Assembly: GCA_963820995.1 (NCBI GenBank) | Contig: CAWGCL010000019.1 | Span: 7,687-71,686 of the forward strand | DNA from: JAGTVG01 sp963820995 | Lineage (GTDB): Bacteria; Bacteroidota; Bacteroidia; Cytophagales; Cyclobacteriaceae | Direction of reading: 5' to 3' | DNA length: 64,000 bases | Shown: piece by piece, positions 29,891-39,167 of the stretch | How the letters are laid out: each line of letters begins with the position of its first letter | Position numbering within the stretch: position 1 is the stretch's first letter | The notes under the pieces: model-generated | Seen by the model: the letters and a program-made list of their open reading frames with translations, nothing else | Database searches by the model: none | Told to the model about the DNA's origin: nothing | Position numbers and translations under genes: made by a program

Positions 29891-30679
29891 ATGATAGCAT
29901 ACGATATCGGGATCATTGGTGGCGGTAATCTTGGGCGATCTATTGCCATGGGCTTATTATTCAGTGAAAAAATAAAAGCCTCCAATATTACGGTAACCAG
30001 GCGGAAAGTCCACCTTATCGAAGATCTTAAGGCAAAAGGAATTAAGGTAAGCAATAATAATAACGATGCGGTCAAAGGGAAGAAAGTGATAATTATTGCA
30101 GTAAAACCACATCAAACGGAAAATATTATAACTGAGATAAAGCCATTGCTCCAGAAAGACCAGATCCTGGTATCTGTTGTAACAGGTGTTAAAATCGAGG
30201 TCCTTAAGGAATATTGCGGACCGGACGTTCATGTATTCAGGGCCATGCCAAATACCGCCATTGCAATTCGGGAATCGATGACTTGTATTTCGACCCGGGA
30301 TGATTCAGCTGAAAACAAAGACATTGTATTTTCTATTTTTGATCAGTTGGGTAAAACAATTAAGATTGATGAGGAACTTATGGATGCATCCACAGTATTG
30401 GCAGCATGCGGGATTGCTTATGCTTTGAGGTTTATACGGGCCGCCAGCCAGGGTGGGATTGAAATTGGATTTGATTCATCGACTGCCCAGTTGATCGCAT
30501 CCCAAACGGTACGTGGTGCCGCTGGATTGTTGATAGAAGGCGGGGAACATCCTGAATATGAAATAGACAAAGTTACCACTCCCATGGGTTGCACCATTGC
30601 CGGTTTGAATGAAATGGAACATCAGGGTTTCAGCTCATCCCTGATCAAGGGTATAATAACTTCCTATAATAATATTTAG
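29891..30679 (+). CDS. proC: Pyrroline-5-carboxylate reductase
   Basis: 262 residues. Last step of proline synthesis, NAD(P)H-dependent reduction of pyrroline-5-carboxylate. The Rossmann motif is IGGGNLGRSIAMGL at the N-terminus; VFRAMPNTAIAIRESMTCIS and the C-terminal TVRGAAGLLIEGGEHP, KVTTPMGCTIAGLNEME are family signatures. Length is normal. It heads a long plus-strand run; the next gene begins 2 bp after its stop. Confidence 0.95.
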   Translation: MIAYDIGIIGGGNLGRSIAMGLLFSEKIKASNITVTRRKVHLIEDLKAKGIKVSNNNNDAVKGKKVIIIAVKPHQTENIITEIKPLLQKDQILVSVVTGVKIEVLKEYCGPDVHVFRAMPNTAIAIRESMTCISTRDDSAENKDIVFSIFDQLGKTIKIDEELMDASTVLAACGIAYALRFIRAASQGGIEIGFDSSTAQLIASQTVRGAAGLLIEGGEHPEYEIDKVTTPMGCTIAGLNEMEHQGFSSSLIKGIITSYNNI

Positions 30680-30681
30680 TT

Positions 30682-31410
30682 TTGGCAAACAAATTTGTGT
30701 TTCCCGATCTTCATGGATGTATAGAAACCTTTCGATATACTTTTGAAAAAGTAATCTGCCCTGATGAATCTGATATAATTTACTTTACAGGGGATTTCAT
30801 TAATAAAGGGCCAGATAGTAAAGGTGTGCTGGATTATGTTTTGCAATTGATCAAAGCTGGATACAATATCCAGGCTGTAAGGGGTAACCACGAGCAATTA
30901 CTTATAAATGCCATCAATGATAAAACAGCCGTTCAAGATTTTATTTTAAAGGGGGGACTTGAAACACTGGAAAGTTTTAAAGCAGATACCGTTGACGATA
31001 TCCCGGATCAATACATTGAATTTATTCATGATCTTCCCTTTTACATCGAACTTGAAGATTTTATTATAGTTCATGCTGGATTCAATTATTCTGGATCTGA
31101 TCCTTTTAGCGATTGGCATTCCATGCTCAATATCAGGGACTTTGAAGTGGATCCTGAAAAAACGCAATATAAAACGATTATTCATGGACATTATGCCACT
31201 CCTCTTCAGGAGATCCTTTATCACTTGATGGAAAAAAGGAATTATAGATTAAATATAGACAATGGATGCGTGTATACCCATCGTGAAGGAATGGGAAATT
31301 TGTTTGTACTGAACTTAAGTGATTTATCCTATACCATCCAGCCTTGCCTGGATAGCCATGATTATGAACATTCAGTTAATAAAAGGAGATATTACAAAAA
31401 TAAAGGTTGA
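30682..31410 (+). CDS. Serine/threonine-type metallophosphoesterase
   Basis: 242 residues from a TTG start 2 bp after proC; no ATG fits better. The calcineurin-like motifs are DLHG, GDFINKGPDSKGV and RGNHEQLL, followed by HAGFNY and IHGHYATP, all in the right order for two-metal catalysis. The 3' end overlaps the macrodomain gene by 47 bp, longer than usual, so the true C-terminus may be shorter if a base is missing near 31350. The target could be a phosphoprotein or a nucleotide; unknown. Confidence 0.85.
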   Translation: MANKFVFPDLHGCIETFRYTFEKVICPDESDIIYFTGDFINKGPDSKGVLDYVLQLIKAGYNIQAVRGNHEQLLINAINDKTAVQDFILKGGLETLESFKADTVDDIPDQYIEFIHDLPFYIELEDFIIVHAGFNYSGSDPFSDWHSMLNIRDFEVDPEKTQYKTIIHGHYATPLQEILYHLMEKRNYRLNIDNGCVYTHREGMGNLFVLNLSDLSYTIQPCLDSHDYEHSVNKRRYYKNKG

Positions 31411-31891
31411 CGCTATAGTTAATGCCGCCAATTCCAGACTCGCCGGAGGAGGTGGAGTGGATGGTGCCATACACAAAGCGGGTGGTCCTGCGATAATGCA
31501 TGAATGTGATTTGATAAGGGAAAAGTCCGGGGGCTGCCCGACGGGAGAGGCTGTTATAACTACTGCAGGAAAAATGCCTGCATCAAAGGTTATTCATACC
31601 GTTGGACCAGTTTGGAGGGGAGGGAACAACAATGAACCCATCCTACTTAGAAATGCATATGAAAACAGTTTACAACTGGCAGAAAAACATAATTTGGCAT
31701 CTATTGCTTTTCCAAATATAAGTACAGGTGTGTATGGTTATCCAATGGAAGCAGCAGCTGATATAGCAATTGAAACGGTCTTAAATTTTAAAAGCCGGGG
31801 GAGTTCAATAAAGCAGGTTCTTTTTGTATGTTTCGATACGTTATCTTATGATATTTATAAAAATAAACTTACAGCTACCGGGATAATTTAG
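31364..31891 (+). CDS. Macrodomain protein, O-acetyl-ADP-ribose deacetylase type (YmdB-like)
   Basis: 175 residues from the ATG at 31364; the longer open frame to 31319 has no family match before MNIQLIKGDITKI. The whole protein is a macrodomain: VDAIVNAANSRLAGGGGVDG, GCPTGEAVITTAG, VIHTVGPVW and FPNISTGVYGYP, with the Asn, Gly-loop and aromatic residues that bind ADP-ribose. Such proteins hydrolyse O-acetyl-ADP-ribose or remove ADP-ribose from acidic residues. It lies between a phosphatase and a prenyltransferase in one run. Confidence 0.92.
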   Translation: MNIQLIKGDITKIKVDAIVNAANSRLAGGGGVDGAIHKAGGPAIMHECDLIREKSGGCPTGEAVITTAGKMPASKVIHTVGPVWRGGNNNEPILLRNAYENSLQLAEKHNLASIAFPNISTGVYGYPMEAAADIAIETVLNFKSRGSSIKQVLFVCFDTLSYDIYKNKLTATGII

Positions 31892-31905
31892 ACTCTGGGA
31901 TTTTT

Positions 31906-32796
31906 ATGACAACAGCACAAAAGAAATCGGAAAATCGTCTTAGTCCGAGGGAGGTTGTTCAACTGATACGGTTGCCTAACCTCCTGATCATATTTTTGAC
32001 CCAGTACTTTACAGCTATTTTTCTTTGTGGGATGGATGATTCATATAAGCTATTTCTGTTTGATCCAAATTTGTTTCTCTTATCAGCTTCAACGGTTTTA
32101 ATTGCCGCCGGAGGATATATAATTAATGATTATTATGACATAAAAATTGATTACATCAACAGACCCCAAAAAGTTGTAGTTGGGAAGTTGATAAAAAGGC
32201 GGATTGCATTAACTACACATCTGACATTTAGTTTTTTTGGTGTTCTGATAGGCCTCTTTATAAACTTGTTTATTGGTGGGATTAATCTTTTTGCAGCATT
32301 TTTATTATGGTTTTATTCCAATCACCTCAAAAGATTACCTTTTGTAGGAAATGTAGCGATAGCCTTTCTGACTGCTTTAGGTCTGCTGGTAGTGGTTATA
32401 TTATACCCAAAAAATCAAGAAATGGTTTTTATTTATGCCATGTTTGCATTTTTCATTAATCTAATAAGAGAGATCATAAAAGATATTGAAGACTGGAAGG
32501 GAGACAAAGCTTTCGGATGTAAAACACTACCTGTGGTTCTGGGTATAAGAAAAACCAAAAAAATTGTACTTTTTATATTGTTAGTATTTATTGGAACCAT
32601 CATATGGTTAACAATAAAACAGGATAATTATTTTTTAAAAATATATTTTGTAATTTTAGCTATCCCAGCTATGGTATTCATTCAAAAGTTGATCAGAGCT
32701 GATTCTAAGAGGGATTTTTATCTTTTAAGTGGATTCACCAAACTGATAATGTTGAGTGGAATTATTAGCATGATATTTTTTAAACTTATAATGTGA
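31906..32796 (+). CDS. UbiA-family prenyltransferase, (geranylgeranyl)glycerol-phosphate type
   Basis: 296 residues with about eight membrane helices. The first Asp-rich motif is NDYYDIKIDYINRP and the second is KDIEDWKGD, which coordinate magnesium and the prenyl diphosphate. The closest match I recognise is the group annotated as geranylgeranylglycerol-phosphate geranylgeranyltransferase in Bacteroidota, whose true substrate there is unclear; a quinone-type prenyl acceptor is an alternative. It begins 14 bp after the macrodomain gene. Confidence 0.8.
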   Translation: MTTAQKKSENRLSPREVVQLIRLPNLLIIFLTQYFTAIFLCGMDDSYKLFLFDPNLFLLSASTVLIAAGGYIINDYYDIKIDYINRPQKVVVGKLIKRRIALTTHLTFSFFGVLIGLFINLFIGGINLFAAFLLWFYSNHLKRLPFVGNVAIAFLTALGLLVVVILYPKNQEMVFIYAMFAFFINLIREIIKDIEDWKGDKAFGCKTLPVVLGIRKTKKIVLFILLVFIGTIIWLTIKQDNYFLKIYFVILAIPAMVFIQKLIRADSKRDFYLLSGFTKLIMLSGIISMIFFKLIM

Positions 32797-32802
32797 AAAA
32801 AA

Positions 32803-33388
32803 TTGGATAATAAAAATACGAAGAACATAGCGATATTCGCCTCAGGAAGCGGTACAAATGCAGAACAGATAATATCACATTTCAAAGGATCATCATCAGG
32901 AAGAGTTAAGATATTATGTTCCAATAAAACTGATGCATATGCCCTTGTACAGGGCTGAGAAACACAATATTCCGACTTGTATTTTTTCAAGAGATGAATT
33001 TTATAAATCGGATAAGGTCGTTGAGCTTTTGAAAGATGAGAAAATTGATCTTATTGTACTGGCAGGATTTCTCTGGCTTGTTCCTTTGAATTTGATAAGG
33101 GCTTTTCCTGATAAGATCATTAATATTCATCCGGCTCTTCTTCCAAAATATGGTGGGAAGGGCATGTATGGAATGCATGTGCATCAAGCCGTAATTGACT
33201 CAGGGGATGCTGAATCGGGGATTAGCATTCACTATGTGAATGAGAAATACGATGAAGGGAAAATTATATTTCAGGCACGATGTAAAATTGACCGGGACGA
33301 TACACCTGAAACCCTGGCAGAGAAGATACATCAACTTGAGTATGAATACTTTCCTAAAGTAATTGAAGAACTGACAATAAATAAATAA
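32803..33388 (+). CDS. purN: Phosphoribosylglycinamide formyltransferase, one frameshift
   Basis: Joined product is about 194 residues. The N-terminal part (NIAIFASGSGTNAEQIISHF, then CSNKTDAYALVQ) lies in one frame from a TTG at 32803; the rest (AEKHNIPTCIFSRDEF, LAGFLWLVP, INIHPALLPKYGGKGMYG) is one base shifted. Removing one G from the GGG at 32952-32954 joins them as YALVQAEKHNIP. The enzyme transfers formyl from 10-formyl-THF to GAR in purine synthesis; the Asn-His-Asp residues of the active site (INIHP and the later DAESGISIHYVNE) are present. purH follows, which fits. Confidence 0.9.
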
Positions 33389-33395
33389 AAAACAT

Positions 33396-33403
33396 TAGCT
33401 TTG
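33396..33403 (+). promoter_or_regulatory. Bacteroidota -7 box (TAGCTTTG) for purH
   Basis: TAGCTTTG matches TAnnTTTG and is identical to the box before the mutL operon. It implies transcription from about 33408-33412, which places the ATG at 33424 in the message but not the TTG at 33409, so it helps choose the start. Confidence 0.5.
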
Positions 33404-33423
33404 CACTTTTGAGAATCCAAATT

Positions 33424-34950
33424 ATGGGAAGAAAGAAAATTCAATCTGCTCTCATCTCAGTGTATTATAAGGACCAGTTAGAACCGATCCTTAAAATACT
33501 AAAGGAGAATGGCGTAAGCATATATTCTACGGGTGGCACTCAAAAGTTCATTCAAGAGCAGGGCCTCGATGTGACTGCCGTAGAATCGCTAACAGGATAT
33601 CCTTCGATTTTAGGAGGACGCGTAAAAACCCTCCACCCAAAGGTTTTTGGTGGAATATTATCCCGACGGGATAATCCTTCCGATCAAAAAGAAGTCCGGG
33701 AATATGAAATTCCTGACCTTGACCTGATTATTGTCGATTTATATCCATTTGAAGAGACAGTAGCGAGTGGGGCCGATGAGCAATCGATAATAGAGAAAAT
33801 TGACATAGGAGGTATTACCCTAATCCGAGCTGCAGCCAAAAACTACAGGGACGTTGCTATAGTGGCTTCAAAAAATCAGTACCCGGAATTGTTGAGTATC
33901 CTGGAGGAAAAAGACTGTAGTACTGACCTGGAAGACCGAAAATATTTGGCGGCACAAGCTTTTAATGTTTCTTCACATTATGACACTGCTATTTTCAATT
34001 ATTTTAACGGGGAATTACAAATTCCTGCCTTGAAGATTAGTGAAATAAAAGCCACTGAATTAAGATATGGAGAGAATCCGCATCAGAAGGGCATATTTTA
34101 TGGAGATCTTGGGTCACTATTTGATCAGATCCATGGCAAAGCGCTTTCATATAATAACCTTGTAGATATTGATGCTGCGGTTGCTCTGGTGGAAGAGTTC
34201 GATGATGAAACAGCATTTGCAATTTTGAAACATACTAACGCCTGCGGCGCTGCTACTGGAAGTTCTGTGAAGGAAGCCTATTTAAAAGCTTTCGAGGCCG
34301 ATACGATATCTGCTTTTGGAGGTATTTTAGCAACAAACAGGGTGGTAGATCTTGAAGCAGCCGAAGAAATAAACAAGCTGTTTTTCGAGGTGATCATTGC
34401 CCCTGAATACACTCCGGAAGCATTAGAAATATTAAAGTCGAAAAAGAACAGGATCATACTTGTTAAAAAGGATAATCTAAAAGAAACAAAAATAGCCAAG
34501 ACATTACTGAATGGTATTCTCGAGCAGGATAAGGATCTTAAAACAGATAGTTTAGATGATTTAAAGGTAGCCACCCAGCGGGCAACCACTGATGAAGAGA
34601 ACAGGGCCTTATTGTTTGCCAGTAAAGTTTGCAAGCATACTAAATCAAATACGATTGTTTTAGCTAAGGAAGGCCAGTTGCTGGCTAGTGGTGTGGGACA
34701 GACTTCCAGGGTGGATGCCTTAAAACAAGCTATAAAAAAGGCAGGAAATTTCAACATGGACCTTAATGGTGCAGTTATGGCTTCCGATGCCTTTTTCCCA
34801 TTTCCTGACTGTGTTGAAATAGCAGATCAGGCTGGGATAAAAGCTGTCATTCAGCCAGGGGGATCTGTCAGGGACAAGGATTCGATAGACTATTGTGATG
34901 CCCATAACATGGCCATGGTGTTTACTGGATTCAGGCATTTTAAGCATTAA
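33424..34950 (+). CDS. purH: Bifunctional AICAR formyltransferase / IMP cyclohydrolase
   Basis: About 508 residues from the ATG at 33424. The N-terminal IMP cyclohydrolase domain shows ISVYYKDQLEPI, YSTGGTQKFIQEQG, GGRVKTLHPKVFGGIL and IDIGGITLIRAAAKN. The C-terminal AICAR transformylase domain shows LRYGENPHQKG, LSYNNLVDIDAA, HTNACGAATG, SDAFFPFPD and KAVIQPGGSVRD. It catalyses the last two steps to IMP. It follows purN, with its own promoter-like box between them. Confidence 0.97.
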   Translation: MGRKKIQSALISVYYKDQLEPILKILKENGVSIYSTGGTQKFIQEQGLDVTAVESLTGYPSILGGRVKTLHPKVFGGILSRRDNPSDQKEVREYEIPDLDLIIVDLYPFEETVASGADEQSIIEKIDIGGITLIRAAAKNYRDVAIVASKNQYPELLSILEEKDCSTDLEDRKYLAAQAFNVSSHYDTAIFNYFNGELQIPALKISEIKATELRYGENPHQKGIFYGDLGSLFDQIHGKALSYNNLVDIDAAVALVEEFDDETAFAILKHTNACGAATGSSVKEAYLKAFEADTISAFGGILATNRVVDLEAAEEINKLFFEVIIAPEYTPEALEILKSKKNRIILVKKDNLKETKIAKTLLNGILEQDKDLKTDSLDDLKVATQRATTDEENRALLFASKVCKHTKSNTIVLAKEGQLLASGVGQTSRVDALKQAIKKAGNFNMDLNGAVMASDAFFPFPDCVEIADQAGIKAVIQPGGSVRDKDSIDYCDAHNMAMVFTGFRHFKH

Positions 34951-34991
34951 TAAATAATATAGTATTATAAACTAATCAGGATAAGTATACT

Positions 34992-36017
34992 ATGGGATTG
35001 TTTGATTTTTTCTCGAGTGATATTGCCATTGACCTTGGCACAGCTAATACGCTTATCATAAATAAGGATAAAATCGTAGTAGATGAACCATCTATCATAG
35101 CAATAGACAAGAACACTAATAAAGTTCTGGCAATTGGCAGGGAAGCCATGCAAATGCATGAAAAAACCCATGAAAATATAAAAACGATCAAACCATTAAA
35201 AGATGGGGTGATTGCTGATTTTCATGCGGCGGAACATATGATCCGGGGCATGATTAAAATGATAGAGAATCGCAGGACTATATTTCCTACTTCCCATAGA
35301 ATGGTAATTTGCATACCCAGTGGTATAACTGAAGTTGAAAAAAGAGCTGTCAGGGATTCTGCGGAACATGCCGGGGCCAAAGAAGTGTATATGGTTCAGG
35401 AACCAATAGCAGCGGCACTGGGAATAGGCATTGACATTGAAAGACCTGTTGGGTCAATGGTTGTTGACATAGGAGGTGGTACAACTGAAATTGCCGTAAT
35501 AGCGTTGTCAGGAATTGTTTGTGACCAGTCTATCCGGGTTGCAGGAGAAACTTTTAATAAAGATATTTTGGATTACATGAGAAGACAGCATAACCTTTTG
35601 ATAGGTGAGCGGTCTGCTGAAAAAGTTAAAATTGAAGTGGGTTCGGCTTTAACTGAACTGGATGAACCGCCGGATGATTATGAGATCAGAGGCCGGGACC
35701 TCATGACCGGGATCCCAAAAGTTATAAAGATCTCATATTCAGAGATCGCATTCGCCATTGATAAATCCGTATCAAAAATTGAAGAAGCGGTTTTGAAAGC
35801 TTTGGAAATATCTCCACCTGAATTGTCAGCAGATATTTACGACAATGGCATACATTTAACTGGAGGCGGAGCGCTTCTTAGAGGCTTAGACAAGAGGCTT
35901 GCTTTAAAAACGAAATTGCCAATACATGTTGCCGATGATCCTTTGAGGGCAGTAGTAAGGGGAACCGGTTTGGCTTTAAAGAATCTTCAAGAATACAGGT
36001 CCGTTTTGATGACATAA
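34992..36017 (+). CDS. mreB: Rod shape-determining actin homologue MreB
   Basis: 341 residues. Actin-fold nucleotide motifs IAIDLGTANTLI (phosphate 1), VVDIGGGTTEIAVIAL (phosphate 2) and LTGGGALLRGLDK (adenosine) are intact. MreB filaments under the inner membrane guide the elongation machinery. It opens a compact cluster, mreB-mreC-mreD-mrdA-rodA, whose genes overlap or nearly touch, so the products are made together. Confidence 0.97.
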   Translation: MGLFDFFSSDIAIDLGTANTLIINKDKIVVDEPSIIAIDKNTNKVLAIGREAMQMHEKTHENIKTIKPLKDGVIADFHAAEHMIRGMIKMIENRRTIFPTSHRMVICIPSGITEVEKRAVRDSAEHAGAKEVYMVQEPIAAALGIGIDIERPVGSMVVDIGGGTTEIAVIALSGIVCDQSIRVAGETFNKDILDYMRRQHNLLIGERSAEKVKIEVGSALTELDEPPDDYEIRGRDLMTGIPKVIKISYSEIAFAIDKSVSKIEEAVLKALEISPPELSADIYDNGIHLTGGGALLRGLDKRLALKTKLPIHVADDPLRAVVRGTGLALKNLQEYRSVLMT

Positions 36018-36024
36018 ACATTTA

Positions 36025-36852
36025 ATGCGTCGTTTATTTCTATTAATTTATCAGTATAGGGCGTTTTTTACATTTATTGTACTGGAAATTCTTGCTTTCT
36101 GGTTGGTAATTGGGACCAGTACGTTCCATAATGCTGCTTTTTTTAATACATCTAATAGCGTAGTCGCATCTATTTTCGGATTAAGACAAGGCGTATACCA
36201 GTATTTTAACCTTGTGAATGAAAATGATAATCTTGCTAAGGAAAATGCCTTTTTACGTGACCTGATAAGCCAGAATCAGGTTCAGGTTCTGAATTCCGAT
36301 TCAACCTTATTGTCTTTAGTTGATACTGCAATACAATACGATTATATTCCTGCAAAAGTAATCAATAACAGCACCCAGAAAACTAACAATTATCTAACTG
36401 TGGATAAGGGTTCCCGGGATGGCCTGGAGCCGGGAATGGGAGCTATAAGTTCATTTGGAGTTGTAGGAGTGGTAAAAACGGTATCCAATAATTATGCAAC
36501 ATTATATAGCCTATTGCATGGAGAAATGCAGGTATCATCTTTATTAAGCAGATTAGGAGTATTCTGTACTACAAAATGGGATGGCTTGGATCCGCTTTAT
36601 GCCAGTTTATTGTATATTCCCAGGCATGTGGAACTACAGGTCGGTGATTCTGTTACTACTTCAGGATATAATGCATTCTTTCCCGAAGGAATACCAATTG
36701 GTCAGATTAAGGAATTTAGTATCGATGAAAATGAAACCTTTTATAAGGTAATTATTGAGCTTTCAAGCGATTTTCAATCATTATCTCATGTGTATATAAT
36801 TCAAAATTATTACAGACAGGAGAAAGATTCTGTTGAAGTATTAAATGAATAG
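36025..36852 (+). CDS. mreC: Rod shape-determining protein MreC
   Basis: 275 residues. One membrane segment near residues 12-32, then a coiled-coil stretch (about 65-90, LVNENDNLAKENAFLRDLI) and the periplasmic beta-barrel domain (AKVINNSTQKTNNYLTVDKG, then GMGAISSFGVVGVV). MreC links MreB with PBP2 and RodA in the periplasm. The 3' end overlaps mreD by 8 bp. Confidence 0.93.
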   Translation: MRRLFLLIYQYRAFFTFIVLEILAFWLVIGTSTFHNAAFFNTSNSVVASIFGLRQGVYQYFNLVNENDNLAKENAFLRDLISQNQVQVLNSDSTLLSLVDTAIQYDYIPAKVINNSTQKTNNYLTVDKGSRDGLEPGMGAISSFGVVGVVKTVSNNYATLYSLLHGEMQVSSLLSRLGVFCTTKWDGLDPLYASLLYIPRHVELQVGDSVTTSGYNAFFPEGIPIGQIKEFSIDENETFYKVIIELSSDFQSLSHVYIIQNYYRQEKDSVEVLNE

Positions 36853-37366
36853 GCGAAGTATCATATATAATATATTTGTATTTGCAGTATATATCATGTT
36901 GCAGGTATTCCTATTTGACAACATGGTATTGTTTGGTACAGCTTTCTGTTTTATATACATCGGCTTTATTTTATTGCTTCCTTTTGAGGTCAGTACAGTA
37001 TTACTGGTTGTATTTGGATTTATTACAGGATTTTCTATTGATATATTTTATAACAGCCTGGGAGTAAATGCTGCTTCAGCAACACTAATTGCCTATTTAC
37101 GGCCATTCTGGATTTCAACCATCACTCCCAGTACAGGTTATGAAGATGTTAGATTGCCGACATTAAAGGTTATGGGATTTGGTTGGTTTATTACTTATGC
37201 CTTACCTTTAATATTTCTACATCATCTTTCGTTATTCTTTATAGAAGCTGGTGAACTATATCACTTTTGGTTAATTATTAAGAAGACCATTTTCAGTAGC
37301 TTGTTTACATTTACTATGGTGGTAATTGGACAGAATCTATTTTACAATAGGGATCGGTTATCATGA
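36845..37366 (+). CDS. mreD: Rod shape-determining protein MreD
   Basis: 173 residues, almost wholly hydrophobic with five or six membrane helices (for example YNIFVFAVYIMLQVFLFD and VSTVLLVVFGFITGFSIDIF). Sequence conservation in MreD is low; the call rests on size, topology and position between mreC and mrdA. It overlaps mrdA by 4 bp (ATGA). Confidence 0.88.
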   Translation: MNRRSIIYNIFVFAVYIMLQVFLFDNMVLFGTAFCFIYIGFILLLPFEVSTVLLVVFGFITGFSIDIFYNSLGVNAASATLIAYLRPFWISTITPSTGYEDVRLPTLKVMGFGWFITYALPLIFLHHLSLFFIEAGELYHFWLIIKKTIFSSLFTFTMVVIGQNLFYNRDRLS

Positions 37367-39167
37367 ATGATTCAAGAAAGATATTAATCCGAATTGGTGT
37401 TGTAATAGTTGGGATAATTTTTCTCATTAAGTTACTAAGTATCCAGGTATTGAGCGATAACTACCGCCTGGCGGCTGAAAATAATATCATTCAACGTATT
37501 GTTGAGTATCCTTACAGAGGATTGATCTATGATAGAAACGGGGAACTCTTAGTCATAAACAATCCAATGTATGACTTGATGGTAGTTCCAATGGAAGTGG
37601 AGGTAAAGGACACTGCGGAGTTCTGTTCAATGTTTGGAATTGACAAAGAGATCATTTATTGAAAAATACAATACCGCCAGAAAGTATTCTGTGATCAAGC
37701 CTTCTATATTTATAAAACAGATTTCAAATGAAGAATTCGCGCAGATACAGGATAAGCTGATAAATTTTAAAGGATTTTATATTTCCGCCAGGTCTGTGCG
37801 GGAATATCCGCACCCTGTGTTGTCAAATGCGCTCGGTTATGTTGGTGAAATTAGTAAAGGTCAGCTTGACAGGGATACTACCAATTATTACCGAATGGGT
37901 GATTACATTGGGATAAGCGGTATAGAGTCCAGTTATGAAAAAACATTGCGCGGTCAACGAGGTGTTAAGAAAAGAATGGTAAATGTAAGGGGAGTTGAAC
38001 AGGGACTTTATAAAGAAGGTCGATTGGACACATTATCTGTGCCGGGAAATAATCTGATCTCGACCATCGACTTAAGTTTACAGCAATATGCTGAAAAACT
38101 TCTTGAGGGAAAAGTTGGAAGCCTGGTAGCCATTCAACCTGCTACTGGTGAAATATTGAGTATTGTTTCTGCACCTACTTATGATCCTAATATTCTCTCA
38201 GGTCGTGGATTCTCGGATAACTTTCAGATCCTTTCGCAGGATACCCTGGTTCCGCTATTCAACCGACCTATTATGGCAATGTATCCCCCGGGATCCATGT
38301 TCAAGACCATTCAGGCCTTGATCGCACTTCAGGAAAACGTTATCGATAAGGATGAATTGATTTATAGTGATGGCAGGTTGATCGGGGACCTGGCACCAAT
38401 AGGATATTATGATGTGGAGGAGGCTATAACATATTCTTCTAACAATTATTTTTTCAAGGTGTTCAGAAGAATTATTAATCAGGGAGAGGATCCCAAGCCC
38501 TTACATTGATGCCAGATTTGGTTTGGAGAAATGGAGGAATTATGTCGTTAAATTTGGTTTGGGCGTTACCCTTGATATCGATATTCCAAATCCGAAAAGC
38601 GGGTACGTACCCACTGTGGGCTATTACGACAGGGTCTATGGTCAGAATCGATGGAAATTTTCCAATATCTATTCCTTAAGTATAGGACAGGGCGAAACGC
38701 TGGTTACCCCGCTTCAAATGGCCAATTTAGCCTCTATTTTAGCAAATAAGGGCTATTTTTATACACCTCATATCATAAAATCAGTAGATGATAATGGATT
38801 GCCTGATCCAAAATATCTAATTAAAAATGAGGTAGGGATTGATTCCGTTCATTTTAATTCGGTAATCAATGGAATGGAAGAAGTTGTTCGTTCAGGATCA
38901 GGAAGAAGGGCTTATATGACGAATATCGCAGTCTGTGGAAAAACAAGTACTGTCGAAAATCCACATGGTGAAGACCATTCAGGATTCATGGGATATGCAC
39001 CCAAAGAGGATCCGCAAATAGCTGTGGCCGTTTATGTGGAAAATGCAGGTTGGGGTGGACGCGCAGCTGCCTCTATATCAAGCCTTGTGATCGAAAAATA
39101 CCTTACCGGTGAAATAAAGAGGAAGTGGCTTGAAGAATTCGTGTTAAAAGGAGATTTTTTATATTGA
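37363..39167 (+). CDS. mrdA: Penicillin-binding protein 2 (elongasome transpeptidase), two frameshifts
   Basis: Joined product is about 600 residues, the normal size. One N-terminal membrane anchor (ILIRIGVVIVGIIFLIKLLS), the pedestal domain with RGLIYDRNGELLV and SNALGYVGEI, then the transpeptidase: SxxK in YPPGSMFKTIQ, SxN in YSSNNYF, and KTS in place of the usual KTG (CGKTSTVENPHG). Shifts occur near 37651 (one extra A; corrected DKESFIEKYN) and at 38492-38494 (one extra C; corrected EDPSPYIDARFG). It cross-links new peptidoglycan during cell elongation with RodA. Two shifts in an essential gene point to sequence errors. Confidence 0.92.

Noticed and set aside
37363..39167. Real loss of PBP2, RodA, chorismate synthase and PurN as pseudogenes
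   Set aside because: Each is intact except for single-base shifts, with all catalytic motifs kept; several are normally essential. Decay would leave more damage.
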